A stretch of 64,000 bases of DNA from Clostridium sp. JN-9 (GCF_004103695.1 NZ_CP035280.1:2914001-2978000), one strand, 5' to 3'; positions 1 to 8,597 are shown, counted from the first letter of the stretch. Made by a program: numbers and translations. The notes: generated by a model from the letters alone, not told the origin.

Positions 1-88
1 AGAGAGAATATAGGATGGACAGTTCTCTTTCAAGAAATGAAGGGAGTGTTGCTTAAAATTGCAAGATAGCGTTCCCCCAAATAATAAA

Positions 89-147
89 GGGAAGTTAGAA
101 TGAAACCTGCTTTATGTTAATTGCAAATCATTCTAACTTCCTTTTTT
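89..147. terminator. Strong hairpin terminator, probably bidirectional
   Basis: A 14-bp stem (89-103 pairing with 128-141) is followed on the plus strand by six T residues. On the minus strand it lies just downstream of lgt and is followed by a T-rich stretch. It probably ends a plus-strand gene outside the window and may also stop lgt transcripts. Bases 1-88 hold no gene that I can see. Confidence 0.7.
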
Positions 148-166
148 CTTGGTTTTTATAAAAAAG

Positions 167-181
167 TTGTGAACCGTCCCT
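167..181 (-). repeat. GGGACGGTTCACA repeat copy at the lgt stop
   Basis: Read on the minus strand, the lgt stop codon TAG runs directly into GGGACGGTTCACAAC. The same motif recurs near 6406, 6447, 7742, 11811, 11831 and 11891 and flanks a RAYT-type transposase gene, so I treat it as one REP-like family. Here the stop codon overlaps the motif. Confidence 0.7.
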
Positions 182-935
182 AATCTTTTATCTTATAATA
201 TATCAAAGCAGAAACCCATAACAGGATTCCGCATAAGCTCACAACCTGGGCAATTCTTAAGGGTCCCAGCATCAAACTGTCCGTTCTCAACCCCTCTATA
301 AAAAATCTTCCTACAGAATACATGCCTATGTATGTAAAGAAGACTATGCCTATCTTTTTAGATTTTCTCAATAAATATAATAAAAATATACATACCAACA
401 CATCCCAGATAGATTCATAAAGGAAAGTGGGCTGGTAATATACTCCTCCTATAAGCATTCCCTTTTGAATAAACAGGGGAAAGTGCTTAATAAAGTTATA
501 AGATACCTCACCGCCATGAGCTTCTCCATTGAAAAAGTTGCCCCATCTTCCTATAGCTTGGGCTAAAATAATTGAAGGTGCGGCTACATCAAATATTTTT
601 AAAAAGCTTAATTTCCTATATCTTGTATAAAAATACATTGTAATTATTGCAAATAAAATGCCTCCATGTATGGCTAACCCGCCTTGTCTTATATTTAATA
701 TCTGAGAAGGGTTATCTTTATAATAGCTAAACTCGAATAAAACATAATATAGCCTGGCCCCAAGTATGCTAAATGGTAATGTAATTAAAAATCCATCTAA
801 CAGATAATCAAAGTTTACATCTCTCCATTTTGCATTATAATTGGCCAGTATAAGTGCTACCATCATTCCACCAGCAATAATTATCCCGTACCATCTGATA
901 TCCAGCCCAAAAATAGTAAACGCAATTGGATTCAT
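180..935 (-). CDS. lgt: Prolipoprotein diacylglyceryl transferase
   Basis: Lgt transfers the diacylglyceryl group of phosphatidylglycerol to the lipobox cysteine of prolipoproteins in the cytoplasmic membrane. The 251-residue product has several hydrophobic segments and family hallmarks: an early IRWYG segment, [30 protein letters not shown] and YQPTFLYES. The GRWGNFxNxExxG signature is diagnostic. I chose ATG 935 because AGAGGATG sits about 9 bases upstream; an open extension upstream adds ten residues that lack family similarity. It is a stand-alone gene. At least three lipoprotein substrates are visible nearby (the zinc-type binding protein, MetQ, and GerC if lipidated). In Bacillus, Lgt (GerF) is needed for normal germination. 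Confidence 0.95.
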   Translation of the reverse strand: MNPIAFTIFGLDIRWYGIIIAGGMMVALILANYNAKWRDVNFDYLLDGFLITLPFSILGARLYYVLFEFSYYKDNPSQILNIRQGGLAIHGGILFAIITMYFYTRYRKLSFLKIFDVAAPSIILAQAIGRWGNFFNGEAHGGEVSYNFIKHFPLFIQKGMLIGGVYYQPTFLYESIWDVLVCIFLLYLLRKSKKIGIVFFTYIGMYSVGRFFIEGLRTDSLMLGPLRIAQVVSLCGILLWVSALIYYKIKD

Positions 936-1026
936 ACATACACATCCTCTTCTAATGTATTTCAAATAAACTATATCTTTTCTTGTGTATTTAATAATAT
1001 ATATTTATCATTAATTATGCAATAAC

Positions 1027-1944
1027 TTATTTTAAACTTTCATATACTTTGCTAAGATTATCCTTCATACTTTCTATATAGTCCTTGTTGTCTTCCGAGC
1101 TTTCAATAGTATATATTCTCTCTACCTTTGCATTTACTTCCCTTGCCAGTGTCTGAGAAACCTTTGGACTTGCCAGTTCCTCAGAAAAAATAACTTTTAT
1201 TTTATTTGCTTTGCAATAATCAACCAGTTCCTTAAGTTTTTGTGCTGTAGGTTCACCTTCTGCAAATACATCCTCAGCACTATTTTGTTTTAATCCAAAG
1301 TCTCTGCAAAAATATGCGAAGGCGGCGTGTCCGGTAACAAAATTTTTATTTTGCAAAGTGCTGAATTTATTGGAATAGTCATTATATAAATTATCTATTT
1401 GAACTGCAAAATCTGCATAATTCTTTTCATAGTAATCCTTATTGGATGGATCAACTTTTATCAAAGCATCCTTTATATTGTTTGCTTCAATTTTTGCCTC
1501 TTTCAGGCCAAGCCATGTGTGTGGATCATATTGCCCATGGTCCTCTGAACCAGCAGCATTATTATTTTTTACTGGAGTAATACCTTTAGATGCCGCCACT
1601 GTCACCAGCTTTTTATTATCTAATGTCTGCAAAACTTTGTCAGTCCAGCTCTCCATTCCCATTCCATTATATACAAAAATATCAGCATTATTAATTGTCT
1701 CCATATCCCTTGGCTTTGGTTCAAAGTCATGAGGCTCGGTCCCATCTGGTACAATAGTGTGAACTTCTATTTTATCTTTACCAACTGCCTGTGCAAACTC
1801 TTTTAAAGGATTAAATGACACAGCCACCTGTATCTTACCATTTTTATTTACGCTTTTATTCCCGCTAACCTGTTTACTGCCACATGCAGTAAATAATATC
1901 ATAATAGACATCAACAAAACAAAACTACTAATTTTTTTAAACAT
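1027..1944 (-). CDS. Metal ABC transporter substrate-binding lipoprotein (ZnuA/AdcA type)
   Basis: Cluster A-I solute-binding protein that presents zinc or manganese to an ABC importer. The N terminus is a lipoprotein signal (charged start, hydrophobic core, LFTAC lipobox). The mature protein has the expected metal ligand regions: EPHDFEP, the DPHTWLG motif, GHAAFAYF, and a C-terminal SEELASP segment. A short acidic/His stretch (SEDHGQYDPH) precedes the second ligand, as in zinc-specific members. ATG 1944 is preceded by GAGGAGTG at good spacing; the longer open frame would add 13 residues before the signal peptide. No permease or ATPase gene is adjacent, so the partner transporter must be elsewhere. 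Zinc is more likely than manganese, but this is inference. Confidence 0.88.
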   Translation of the reverse strand: MFKKISSFVLLMSIMILFTACGSKQVSGNKSVNKNGKIQVAVSFNPLKEFAQAVGKDKIEVHTIVPDGTEPHDFEPKPRDMETINNADIFVYNGMGMESWTDKVLQTLDNKKLVTVAASKGITPVKNNNAAGSEDHGQYDPHTWLGLKEAKIEANNIKDALIKVDPSNKDYYEKNYADFAVQIDNLYNDYSNKFSTLQNKNFVTGHAAFAYFCRDFGLKQNSAEDVFAEGEPTAQKLKELVDYCKANKIKVIFSEELASPKVSQTLAREVNAKVERIYTIESSEDNKDYIESMKDNLSKVYESLK

Positions 1945-2058
1945 TTTTCCACTCCTCGAGAAATTGTTGCAAATAACTTGCATTTACATATTTAATATAA
2001 TACTTCTATTACAATTTCCTGTCAATAAGCTATTTATTTCATTTTTACACATAGAACA

Positions 2059-2085
2059 GCCATGAAATAAACTTCATTTCATGGC
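2059..2085. repeat. Perfect 10-bp inverted repeat
   Basis: GCCATGAAAT at 2059-2068 pairs perfectly with 2076-2085 across a 7-base loop. It lies downstream of the minus-strand exporter gene ending at 2181. There is no clear T-run on either side, so it is terminator-like at best. Confidence 0.45.
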
Positions 2086-2110
2086 CTGCAATTCTTACTA
2101 TAGATGAGCC

Positions 2111-2158
2111 TATACAGTGAGAAATAGCGCTTAAGATCCGCCATCTTCACACTGTATA
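2111..2158. repeat. 9-bp inverted repeat with 30-base loop
   Basis: TATACAGTG at 2111-2119 pairs with CACTGTATA at 2150-2158. It sits just past the exporter operon and could fold in its 3' untranslated region. No function is assigned. Confidence 0.35.
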
Positions 2159-2180
2159 AGTTGATTTTGTGTTTTGCTGT

Positions 2181-4010
2181 CTATACTATATTTGCACTTT
2201 CAATTTCCTTTTCCTGAAGAAGCTGATTTGTATAAAGTCTGAAATAGTAGCCTTTATTCCTCAATAATTCCTTATGTGTGCCAGATTCTGTAATTCTACC
2301 TTTTTTAATTACAAGAATTTTATCAGCTGAAACTATAGTTGACAGTCTATGCGCCACTACAAAACTTGTTCTTCCTGAAAGAACTTTTCCTATGGCACTT
2401 TGAATCATTTTCTCTGTTTCAGTGTCAATGGACGATGTGGCTTCATCCAAAACAAATATGGCAGGATTTGAAACTATTGCTCTGGCAAAAGAAATAAGCT
2501 GTTTCTCACCAGTGGAGAGATTTCCCCCGTCTTCTCCAACCTGTGATTCATATCCATTGTCCATTTTCATAATAAATTCATGAGCATTTACTAGTTTTGC
2601 AGCTCTTTCTATTTCCTCCTGTGATGCATCAAGTTTCCCATATCTGATGTTGTCCCTAATGGTGCCGCTAAACAAATGCGGGCTTTGCAGTACATAGCCT
2701 ATATTTGATTGAAGCCATAAAAGGGATCTTTCCCTGTAATCCTTCCCATCAATCAATATTTCTCCACTGCTTGGCTCATAAAATCTGCATATTAAATTTA
2801 CAATAGTACTTTTCCCTGAGCCTGTTTCTCCGACAAGAGCTATTGTCTCTCCTTTTTTTACTTTTAAATTAAAGTTATCCAACACCTTTTCTCCATTTTT
2901 ATATGAAAAACATACATTCTTAAATTCTATGTCGCCATGCATTTCTTCCCAGTTTTCTTTTTTCCCATTAAATAAATCTCCATACTTTTCTATTACATCT
3001 TTTCTGTCCCATATATCAGGTTCAGTTTCTATAAGGGAAATAATTCTTTCTGCAGAAGCTTGTGCCTGCTGAAGTTCTGCAATAGTTCCAGCCAGCTGGC
3101 TTACCGGGTCAAAAAATTGTATCGTGTATGAAATAAACATGACAAAGGTACCATAAGTTAATGTTTTAGTCATAACTTCATTTCCGCCAAACCATAGTGC
3201 AAAGCCTGTTCCTATGCTTCCCATAGTAATTACGATAGGAAGAAATAATGAAGAAAAGATTACAGCTCTTATTGCCGAATTTCTCATATTATCAGCATCC
3301 TGTTTAAATTCATTAAGATTTTCATCCTCACGAACCAATGTCTTTGTTGTTTTTGCACCAGATACCTCTTCACTAAAATCTGCAGTAAGCTGTGAATTCA
3401 GCTTTCTGACCTTTCTATAGGATTTTAATATTTTCTTTTGAAAAAATACTCCGACTAGAAACAATGGAGGTACAACGCACATACTAACTAAAGTAAGTTT
3501 TACATCGTAATAAAGCATTATACAAATAAAACCAATCATCATTACTACAGCCCAAACCATATCAATAAGTCCCCATGAAATGATTTCGCTTAACCTGGCT
3601 ACGTCTGAGGTCATTCTTGCCATAAGCCAGCCTACAGAAGAATTATCATAATATGAGAATGACAACTGCTGTAATCTTTTGAAGCCTAGCTGCCTTATAT
3701 GATAGGCAAGGTGGGTCTCAATTTTACCAGCCTGCCTGATAAATAACCTTACATTGAATGCTTGGAATGAAAAAATACAAAAGTAGACCACCCCAAACTT
3801 TACAAGTCCACTGGTAGTTTTTTTTACTACAAAATTATCTATGGCATATCTTGTCATTAAAGGCATTATTGAATCTATACCTGCTACTATAGTCATTAAA
3901 AGCGCTAATAATATAAGCCCTTTCTTAAATTTCGTCAAATACTTAAAAAGCCTTCTCCATATTCCAATATCTAGTTTTTCCGTTGCATTATAATCATCTA
4001 TCCTGCTCAT
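2181..4010 (-). CDS. ABC exporter half-transporter, subunit 2 (BmrD/YheH-like)
   Basis: 609-residue fusion of a six-helix type-IV exporter domain (about residues 25-320) and a nucleotide-binding domain (about 355-600). Walker A is GETGSGKST, the Q-loop region is VLQSPHLF, the signature is the non-canonical LSTGE, Walker B is FVLDEATSSID with a catalytic Glu, and the switch is AHRLS. It is the second gene of a two-gene operon, 21 bp behind its partner. The partner lacks the catalytic Glu, so the pair should form a heterodimer with one degenerate ATP site, as in BmrC/BmrD and TM287/288. The likely role is export of drugs or other amphiphiles; the substrate is unknown. Confidence 0.9.
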   Translation of the reverse strand: MSRIDDYNATEKLDIGIWRRLFKYLTKFKKGLILLALLMTIVAGIDSIMPLMTRYAIDNFVVKKTTSGLVKFGVVYFCIFSFQAFNVRLFIRQAGKIETHLAYHIRQLGFKRLQQLSFSYYDNSSVGWLMARMTSDVARLSEIISWGLIDMVWAVVMMIGFICIMLYYDVKLTLVSMCVVPPLFLVGVFFQKKILKSYRKVRKLNSQLTADFSEEVSGAKTTKTLVREDENLNEFKQDADNMRNSAIRAVIFSSLFLPIVITMGSIGTGFALWFGGNEVMTKTLTYGTFVMFISYTIQFFDPVSQLAGTIAELQQAQASAERIISLIETEPDIWDRKDVIEKYGDLFNGKKENWEEMHGDIEFKNVCFSYKNGEKVLDNFNLKVKKGETIALVGETGSGKSTIVNLICRFYEPSSGEILIDGKDYRERSLLWLQSNIGYVLQSPHLFSGTIRDNIRYGKLDASQEEIERAAKLVNAHEFIMKMDNGYESQVGEDGGNLSTGEKQLISFARAIVSNPAIFVLDEATSSIDTETEKMIQSAIGKVLSGRTSFVVAHRLSTIVSADKILVIKKGRITESGTHKELLRNKGYYFRLYTNQLLQEKEIESANIV

Positions 4011-4031
4011 ATCTGTTCACCCCCTGTTATG

Positions 4032-5834
4032 CTATTCATTGCATGCCTTTTCATGTTCATCAGTCCTATCAGAAGAATTTTGTATATCCCATATTCTTTT
4101 GTAAATTCCTTCTTTTCTGATAAGCTGCTGATGATTTCCTATTTGCTCAATCTTTCCATGGTTAAGAACTATTATTTTATCTGCATCCATCACTGTCGAA
4201 ATTCTATGAGATATTATAAATGTAGTAACACCTTTACTTCTTTTTTTAAGTTGTTCCCTTATTATCCTATCAGTTTCAGCATCCACTGCACTTAAAGAAT
4301 CGTCAAAAATCAATATTGGCATATTTTTTATGAGAGTTCTTGCTATGGCAACTCTTTGTCTCTGTCCACCGGACAATGTGACACCTTTTTCTCCCACAAT
4401 GGTATCATATCCTTTTTCAAATGACGAGATAACATTATGCACTGCAGCCATTGAAGCAGCCTTTTTAACTTCATTGTCATCAGCCATAATTTTGGCAATT
4501 TTAATGTTCTCTTTTATTGTTCTTGAATAAAGAAATGGCTCTTGAAGCACTATACCTATATTGCTTCTTATCCACTTCCTTTTTATATCCTTAAGTTCTA
4601 CTCCATCTATTTTTATAGATCCCTTATTATAATCATAAAGTCTCATTAAAAGATGCACCATGGAAGACTTCCCAGAGCCGGTAGGGCCCACTATTGCCAC
4701 TGTCTCACCTTTTTTAACATTAAAGCTTATATCATTTAGAACAGGAGTATCATTATCATATCCGAAACTGACATTTTCAAAGTTGATCTCACCTTTGATC
4801 TCAGGCTCTAACCCCTTTCCGTTTTCACATTCTACTGGTGTTTCTAAAATATTATTTATTCTTCCTAAAGAAACTGTCATTTTCCCCATGTCAGATAAGA
4901 TTCTTCCAAGCTGTCTTACGGGCCAAAGCAGCATTCCTTCATAGGTATTAAAAACAACCAAAGTGCCCAGGCTTATATCTCCTCTTACAGCAAAATATAT
5001 ACCTGAAAGCAAAACCAGTCCAATTTGAAGCATACATAGAAAATCTGAAGTTCCCCAATAATCTGCAAGTATTTTTGTTATATTATAGTTTAAATCCCTG
5101 TACTTCTTATTCTGTTCTTCATACTTTTCAATTTCAAAGCTTTCTCTTCCAAATGCCTTTACTACTCTTACTCCATTTAAATTTTCCTGTAGTATAGATG
5201 TGAGAACTGCTTCCTGTTCATCTGCTTTCTGAAAAGTATCTTTAATTTTATTGAAAAATACAAATGAAAAAGCAAAAATTATAGGTACGATTACCATAGA
5301 AATAAGAGTCATCTTTCTGTTTAGAGAAAGCATCATTATTATAGCAAACAGCACTATAAAAAATGCTCTTCCTATTTCAACCATTTGCATTGCGAAAAAT
5401 CTTCTTACAGTATCAACATCAGATGTACATCTTTGAATTAAATCTCCGGATTCTGCATTTACATGATATTTATAAGGTAAATTTTGAATGCGATCATATA
5501 ATTTCACTCTTAATTTTCTAGCAATATTTTCAGCTGCTTCAGCGGAAAGTTTGCCTTTAAAATATAAAAATATGCCTCTTATGCTTGTTAATGCAATTAA
5601 GCATAGTGCACATATCCATAAATTTCTTTGTAAAACATCTCTGCCGCCAATTTTAATTATAATATTTTCAATTGCTTTAGGGACACTTAGCGGCTTATCA
5701 CCTATAATGGAATCTATAGTAATTTTCACCACCATAGGCTCTATCATAGCAATTAATGTAGCAACTCCGATAGATAATATTGCTGAGATGTATAACAATC
5801 TATTGCCTTTAGTTAGTTGTATCAATTTCTTCAT
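4032..5834 (-). CDS. ABC exporter half-transporter, subunit 1 (BmrC/YheI-like)
   Basis: 600 residues: transmembrane domain (about 10-310), then an ATPase domain with Walker A GPTGSGKSS, canonical signature LSGGQRQR, and Walker B ILIFDDSLSAVD. The residue after the Walker B Asp is Asp instead of Glu, the usual mark of the degenerate site in heterodimeric exporters. It complements the catalytically complete subunit encoded directly downstream (2181-4010), whose own signature (LSTGE) is degenerate. The start at 5834 has a G-rich ribosome site (GGGGGGACT). A 19-codon open frame precedes it and may be a leader peptide, as BmrB is for bmrCD in Bacillus subtilis. Confidence 0.9.
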   Translation of the reverse strand: MKKLIQLTKGNRLLYISAILSIGVATLIAMIEPMVVKITIDSIIGDKPLSVPKAIENIIIKIGGRDVLQRNLWICALCLIALTSIRGIFLYFKGKLSAEAAENIARKLRVKLYDRIQNLPYKYHVNAESGDLIQRCTSDVDTVRRFFAMQMVEIGRAFFIVLFAIIMMLSLNRKMTLISMVIVPIIFAFSFVFFNKIKDTFQKADEQEAVLTSILQENLNGVRVVKAFGRESFEIEKYEEQNKKYRDLNYNITKILADYWGTSDFLCMLQIGLVLLSGIYFAVRGDISLGTLVVFNTYEGMLLWPVRQLGRILSDMGKMTVSLGRINNILETPVECENGKGLEPEIKGEINFENVSFGYDNDTPVLNDISFNVKKGETVAIVGPTGSGKSSMVHLLMRLYDYNKGSIKIDGVELKDIKRKWIRSNIGIVLQEPFLYSRTIKENIKIAKIMADDNEVKKAASMAAVHNVISSFEKGYDTIVGEKGVTLSGGQRQRVAIARTLIKNMPILIFDDSLSAVDAETDRIIREQLKKRSKGVTTFIISHRISTVMDADKIIVLNHGKIEQIGNHQQLIRKEGIYKRIWDIQNSSDRTDEHEKACNE

Positions 5835-5876
5835 TTAAATAGTCCCCCCATCGTACATAATATAATCTTTACACTG

Positions 5877-5936
5877 TCAGGAATAAAATGTAGAATCATA
5901 GCATTTAATCCTTCTAAAAGTTTCTTTTTTACTCAT
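5877..5936 (-). CDS. Possible 19-residue leader peptide upstream of the ABC exporter
   Basis: An ATG with GGGAG eight bases upstream opens a 19-codon frame (begins MSKKETFRRIKC, ends DSTFYS) that stops 43 bases before the exporter start. A TATAAT -10 box (5976-5981, minus strand) lies about 40 bases before the ATG, though the -35 is poor. The B. subtilis homologue bmrCD is controlled by translation of a leader peptide, which makes this worth recording. I see no clear terminator hairpin after it. The product could be spurious. Confidence 0.35.
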   Translation of the reverse strand: MSKKETFRRIKCYDSTFYS

Positions 5937-6029
5937 TTTTACCACTCCCTGCTTTTGCGGGTTTTCCCCACTAAAATTATAGATTTATTTGCCATTCACC
6001 AATACATAACTACCAGTAAAAAAGCAATA

Positions 6030-6067
6030 TAAAAAGGCCATTGAGCATAATATTCTCCGGCCTTTTA
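6030..6067 (-). terminator. Hairpin with AAAAGGCC/GGCCTTTT stem
   Basis: An 8-bp stem (6032-6039 with 6059-6066) is followed by five Ts on the minus strand. It lies downstream of the small gene at 6194-6295 and upstream of the exporter promoter. Confidence 0.5.
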
Positions 6068-6119
6068 ATCACATAAATATCTTCATAATAAACAATCAGT
6101 ATAAACTAATCAGTATAAT

Positions 6120-6149
6120 TAAAAAAGCCACGGGCACCTACCTATGGCT
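6120..6149 (-). terminator. Weak hairpin with six-T tail after the small ORF
   Basis: AGCCA at one side pairs with TGGCT at the other, with further GC pairing possible inside, followed by TTTTTT on the minus strand. It lies 45 bases past the stop of the 33-codon frame at 6194-6295. Confidence 0.4.
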
Positions 6150-6193
6150 AATTATTTTCATAAACAGCTTAATTATAAAAAGCAATGAATAAT

Positions 6194-6295
6194 TTAAAAA
6201 TAAATACCAAGATGGTGCATAAATATTAATTTTTCTCTATTATCATAATTGTCCGCAAATATGCCGTTAAATCTAACATTCATATTCATTAACAT
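6194..6295 (-). CDS. Small protein of 33 residues, function unknown
   Basis: The sequence begins MLMNMNVRFNGIF and ends FMHHLGIYF. Support comes from its signals: AAGGAGG eight bases before the ATG, a promoter-like pair TTGTAA-17-TAAAAT at 6360-6388, and one or two terminator-like hairpins downstream, so it looks like a complete small transcription unit. There is no signal peptide or membrane segment. I do not recognise a family, and there is no neighbour on the same transcript. Confidence 0.45.
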   Translation of the reverse strand: MLMNMNVRFNGIFADNYDNREKLIFMHHLGIYF

Positions 6296-6359
6296 TTATA
6301 CAACCTCCTTACCTAAATTAAATGTAAATTATGCACTGTTAATTATTGTTATATGTATT

Positions 6360-6388
6360 ATTTTATACCTTAGTTATTAGAATTACAA
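6360..6388 (-). promoter_or_regulatory. Predicted sigma-A promoter of the 33-residue gene
   Basis: TTGTAA (6383-6388) and TAAAAT (6360-6365) are separated by exactly 17 bases on the minus strand. They point into the small gene that starts at 6295. Confidence 0.45.
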
Positions 6389-6405
6389 TAGTTTAGGTAA
6401 AAAAA

Positions 6406-6422
6406 TTGGGGACGGTTAACAA
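6406..6422 (+). repeat. GGGGACGGTTAACA repeat copy
   Basis: Plus-oriented copy of the GGGGACGG family, 200 bases past the 3' end of the RAYT gene. It is inverted relative to the copy at 7742-7756 on the far side of that gene. Confidence 0.65.
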
Positions 6423-6446
6423 TTATTTTATATAAATAAAAAAACT

Positions 6447-6465
6447 TTGGGACGGTTAACAACAA
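6447..6465 (+). repeat. GGGACGGTTAACAACA repeat copy
   Basis: Second plus-oriented copy, 41 bases after the previous one and also AT-flanked. Bases 6466-6621 hold no gene. Confidence 0.65.
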
Positions 6466-6621
6466 TTTTAAAATTATAATCAACCATTTTTAAATATAAT
6501 ACTTATTAAATTATCTAAGCTTGTCCAATATTGTTTTAAATTTATACTATAAGCAATTTATATTCATTTTATTTCAGCTTAAATAAAGCGCAGATAAATA
6601 ATACCAAAATTATATAGATTC

Positions 6622-7584
6622 TTATCTGACAATAATTTCATCTAAAATTCCTATATATTTTTCTTCTGAATTTACTAACTTCACTCCAATATTGCATAAC
6701 ATTGACACCCTTGATTGAGTAATGTTACCTATTACCTTACATATATCCTTATATTTGAAGTTGCATAAACTTCTCATTAATAACACAAATATTGCCCTTT
6801 TTTCTGTGGCTGATCTACAATTTTTCATTCTGAGAATACTTTCTGATATTTGATATCTTTCATTTAAAAATTTCAATATATCGTCAACTGTAAAATGTCT
6901 TGTAATTATTTTTCTTTGACTTAAATACACGGTTTTTTCTTTTTTAAATTCAATATTTTCGCTAACGCTGTTATTGGTAATTCTTCTTATAAAATCCAAA
7001 TATGTTTTCTTTGCATTTATTTCGTTATTGCTGAAATGACCAAGAATAAACTCCTTATCTATTAAGCCAAATCTATCATTCATTGTCCCTAAGTAGATTC
7101 CAAGGCTTGAAAACTTGTATTTTTCTAACTTATTGCTATATTTCTTTATAGACATTGGATTGGAATGTATATAGGCTGATAATGTTAAAAGGTATTTATC
7201 ATTATCAACAATTTTACTTTTAAATCTGTCTTGAAAAACGTGTCCATGCCTTTTATATTTTTTGTTATAATATTGTGCATAACTTTGATTTATACCATGC
7301 ATTATTTTTGAAATGTCAGCTCCATTTGAATCTATAATAAAGTGATTTATACCATGCATTATTTTTGAAATGTCAGCTCCATTTGAATCTATAATAAAGT
7401 GATTATGTGTATTCATAATACAATATCCATAAACTTTAAACTTAAAAATATTCTTATACTTTTTCATTATTTCAATATACTTTTCCTTATCCTCAACACC
7501 CCTATATAAGTTAAATTCACTTATACTTCTACTCATAATATGGTAAATTGAATTTTCACCTTTTATTCTTGCAGCTCTTGGCAT
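6622..7584 (-). CDS. REP-associated tyrosine transposase (RAYT, Y1/Transposase_17 family)
   Basis: HUH single-strand DNA transposase. The N terminus PRAARIK...YHIMSRS, the HUH motif in MNTHNHF, then QSYAQYYNKKYKRHGHVFQDRFKS with candidate catalytic tyrosines, and YIHSNPM are all typical of IS200-like RAYTs. The last ~110 residues form a DnaA-C-terminal-like helix-turn-helix region seen in many Firmicutes RAYTs. A perfect 57-bp tandem duplication inside the catalytic domain (residues about 62-99) repeats 19 residues and keeps the frame. It directly follows the HUH motif, so activity is doubtful. AATGGAGG precedes the ATG. Inverted GGGGACGG copies flank the gene. Confidence 0.85.
   Translation of the reverse strand: MPRAARIKGENSIYHIMSRSISEFNLYRGVEDKEKYIEIMKKYKNIFKFKVYGYCIMNTHNHFIIDSNGADISKIMHGINHFIIDSNGADISKIMHGINQSYAQYYNKKYKRHGHVFQDRFKSKIVDNDKYLLTLSAYIHSNPMSIKKYSNKLEKYKFSSLGIYLGTMNDRFGLIDKEFILGHFSNNEINAKKTYLDFIRRITNNSVSENIEFKKEKTVYLSQRKIITRHFTVDDILKFLNERYQISESILRMKNCRSATEKRAIFVLLMRSLCNFKYKDICKVIGNITQSRVSMLCNIGVKLVNSEEKYIGILDEIIVR
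7287..7400. repeat. Perfect 57-bp tandem duplication inside the RAYT gene
   Basis: Bases 7287-7343 are repeated exactly at 7344-7400, with a few more matching bases on either side. The product therefore carries HFIIDSNGADISKIMHGIN twice in a row. The lack of any divergence means the event is recent, or that this is an assembly artefact. Confidence 0.95.
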
Positions 7585-7674
7585 AAAAATACCTCCATTA
7601 ATTTTATTTTTAAATATAAAAGATATATGTTAATTGAAGTATTGCCCAACCCCATACTATTTACACAATTTTAT

Positions 7675-7728
7675 AAAAAAATATCCACATAGTTGAACTT
7701 ATTTTATTCAACAGTGTGGATATTTTTT
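7675..7728 (-). terminator. Terminator of the metNIQ operon
   Basis: A two-part stem (AAAATATCCACA with TGTGGATATTTT, plus an inner GTTGAA/TTCAAC) ends in seven Ts on the minus strand, about 30-80 bases beyond the metQ stop. Confidence 0.8.
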
Positions 7729-7741
7729 AGATTTTTATTTA

Positions 7742-7756
7742 TTGTGAACCGTCCCC
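7742..7756 (-). repeat. GGGGACGGTTCACAAT repeat copy after the metQ stop
   Basis: On the minus strand the metQ stop reads TAATGGGGACGGTTCACA, so the motif starts one base after the stop codon. It is inverted relative to the copies at 6406 and 6447 on the other side of the RAYT gene. Confidence 0.7.
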
Positions 7757-7757
7757 A

Positions 7758-8552
7758 TTAGAACGCTGGAACTACGGCTCCTCCAAATTTGTCTTCAATA
7801 AACTTTTTGATTTCCGGAGAAGTTATTGCTTTATCTAAAGCCTTTATTTTTTCATCATTTTCATGGCCCTTTTTAACAGCTATAACATTAGCATAAGGTG
7901 AGTTAGAATCTTCAGTAAGCAATGCATCTTTTACAGGATTTAGTTTTCCTTCAAGTGCATAGTTGGAATTTATAACTGATAATGTAACATCCTGCAGTGT
8001 GTTAGTAAGCTGCTTTGCGTCAACTTCAGTTATTTTTAATTTTTTAGGATTGTCCTTAATATCTCCTACCGCAAGAACCTCTTTGTCTGGTACAGTGAAA
8101 AGTCCTGCTTTGGCAAGTAACTTTAAAGCTCTTGAACCATTAGATGGATCTGCAGGAATTGTTATTTCTGCTCCATCTGGAACGTCCTTTATATTTTTAA
8201 TCTTTTTAGAATATACTCCCATAGGCTCTATATGAACCTTTTGAACTGCCACTAAATCAGTACCCTTGCTCTTGTTGAATTCCTGAAGATATGGAACGTG
8301 CTGGAAGAAGTTTGCATCTAAATCGCCCTTGTCTAGTGCCGGGTTCAGCAGTGCATAATCATCAAATTCTTTTATTTCTAATGTGTATCCTTCCTTTGCC
8401 AAAATAGGTTTAACCTGTTCTAGTATAATAGCATGAGGATTTGATGTAGCTCCTATGGTTATTGTCTTACTGTTTTTTGATGAATTACCGCATCCAGTTA
8501 ATAGTACTGATCCAGCTAATAGTGTTGTTAATAGTGTTGCTAATTTTTTCAT
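7758..8552 (-). CDS. metQ: D-methionine-binding lipoprotein MetQ (NlpA family)
   Basis: Extracytoplasmic methionine receptor of the MetNIQ importer. 264 residues with a lipoprotein signal (LLAGSVLLTGCGNSS). The mature part shows NlpA-family hallmarks: TIGATSNPHA near the start, the DYALLNPALDKGDLDANFFQHVPYL region, YSKKIKN..DVPDGAEITIPADPSNGSRAL, and VINSNYAL. Length and order match the family. GGGAGG lies before the ATG. It is the last gene of the metN-metI-metQ operon, controlled by a SAM riboswitch, so it should be expressed when S-adenosylmethionine is low. Confidence 0.95.
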   Translation of the reverse strand: MKKLATLLTTLLAGSVLLTGCGNSSKNSKTITIGATSNPHAIILEQVKPILAKEGYTLEIKEFDDYALLNPALDKGDLDANFFQHVPYLQEFNKSKGTDLVAVQKVHIEPMGVYSKKIKNIKDVPDGAEITIPADPSNGSRALKLLAKAGLFTVPDKEVLAVGDIKDNPKKLKITEVDAKQLTNTLQDVTLSVINSNYALEGKLNPVKDALLTEDSNSPYANVIAVKKGHENDEKIKALDKAITSPEIKKFIEDKFGGAVVPAF

Positions 8553-8597
8553 AATTAATAGCCTCCCTAAACTTCATATTTTTTAATTTATATATCC

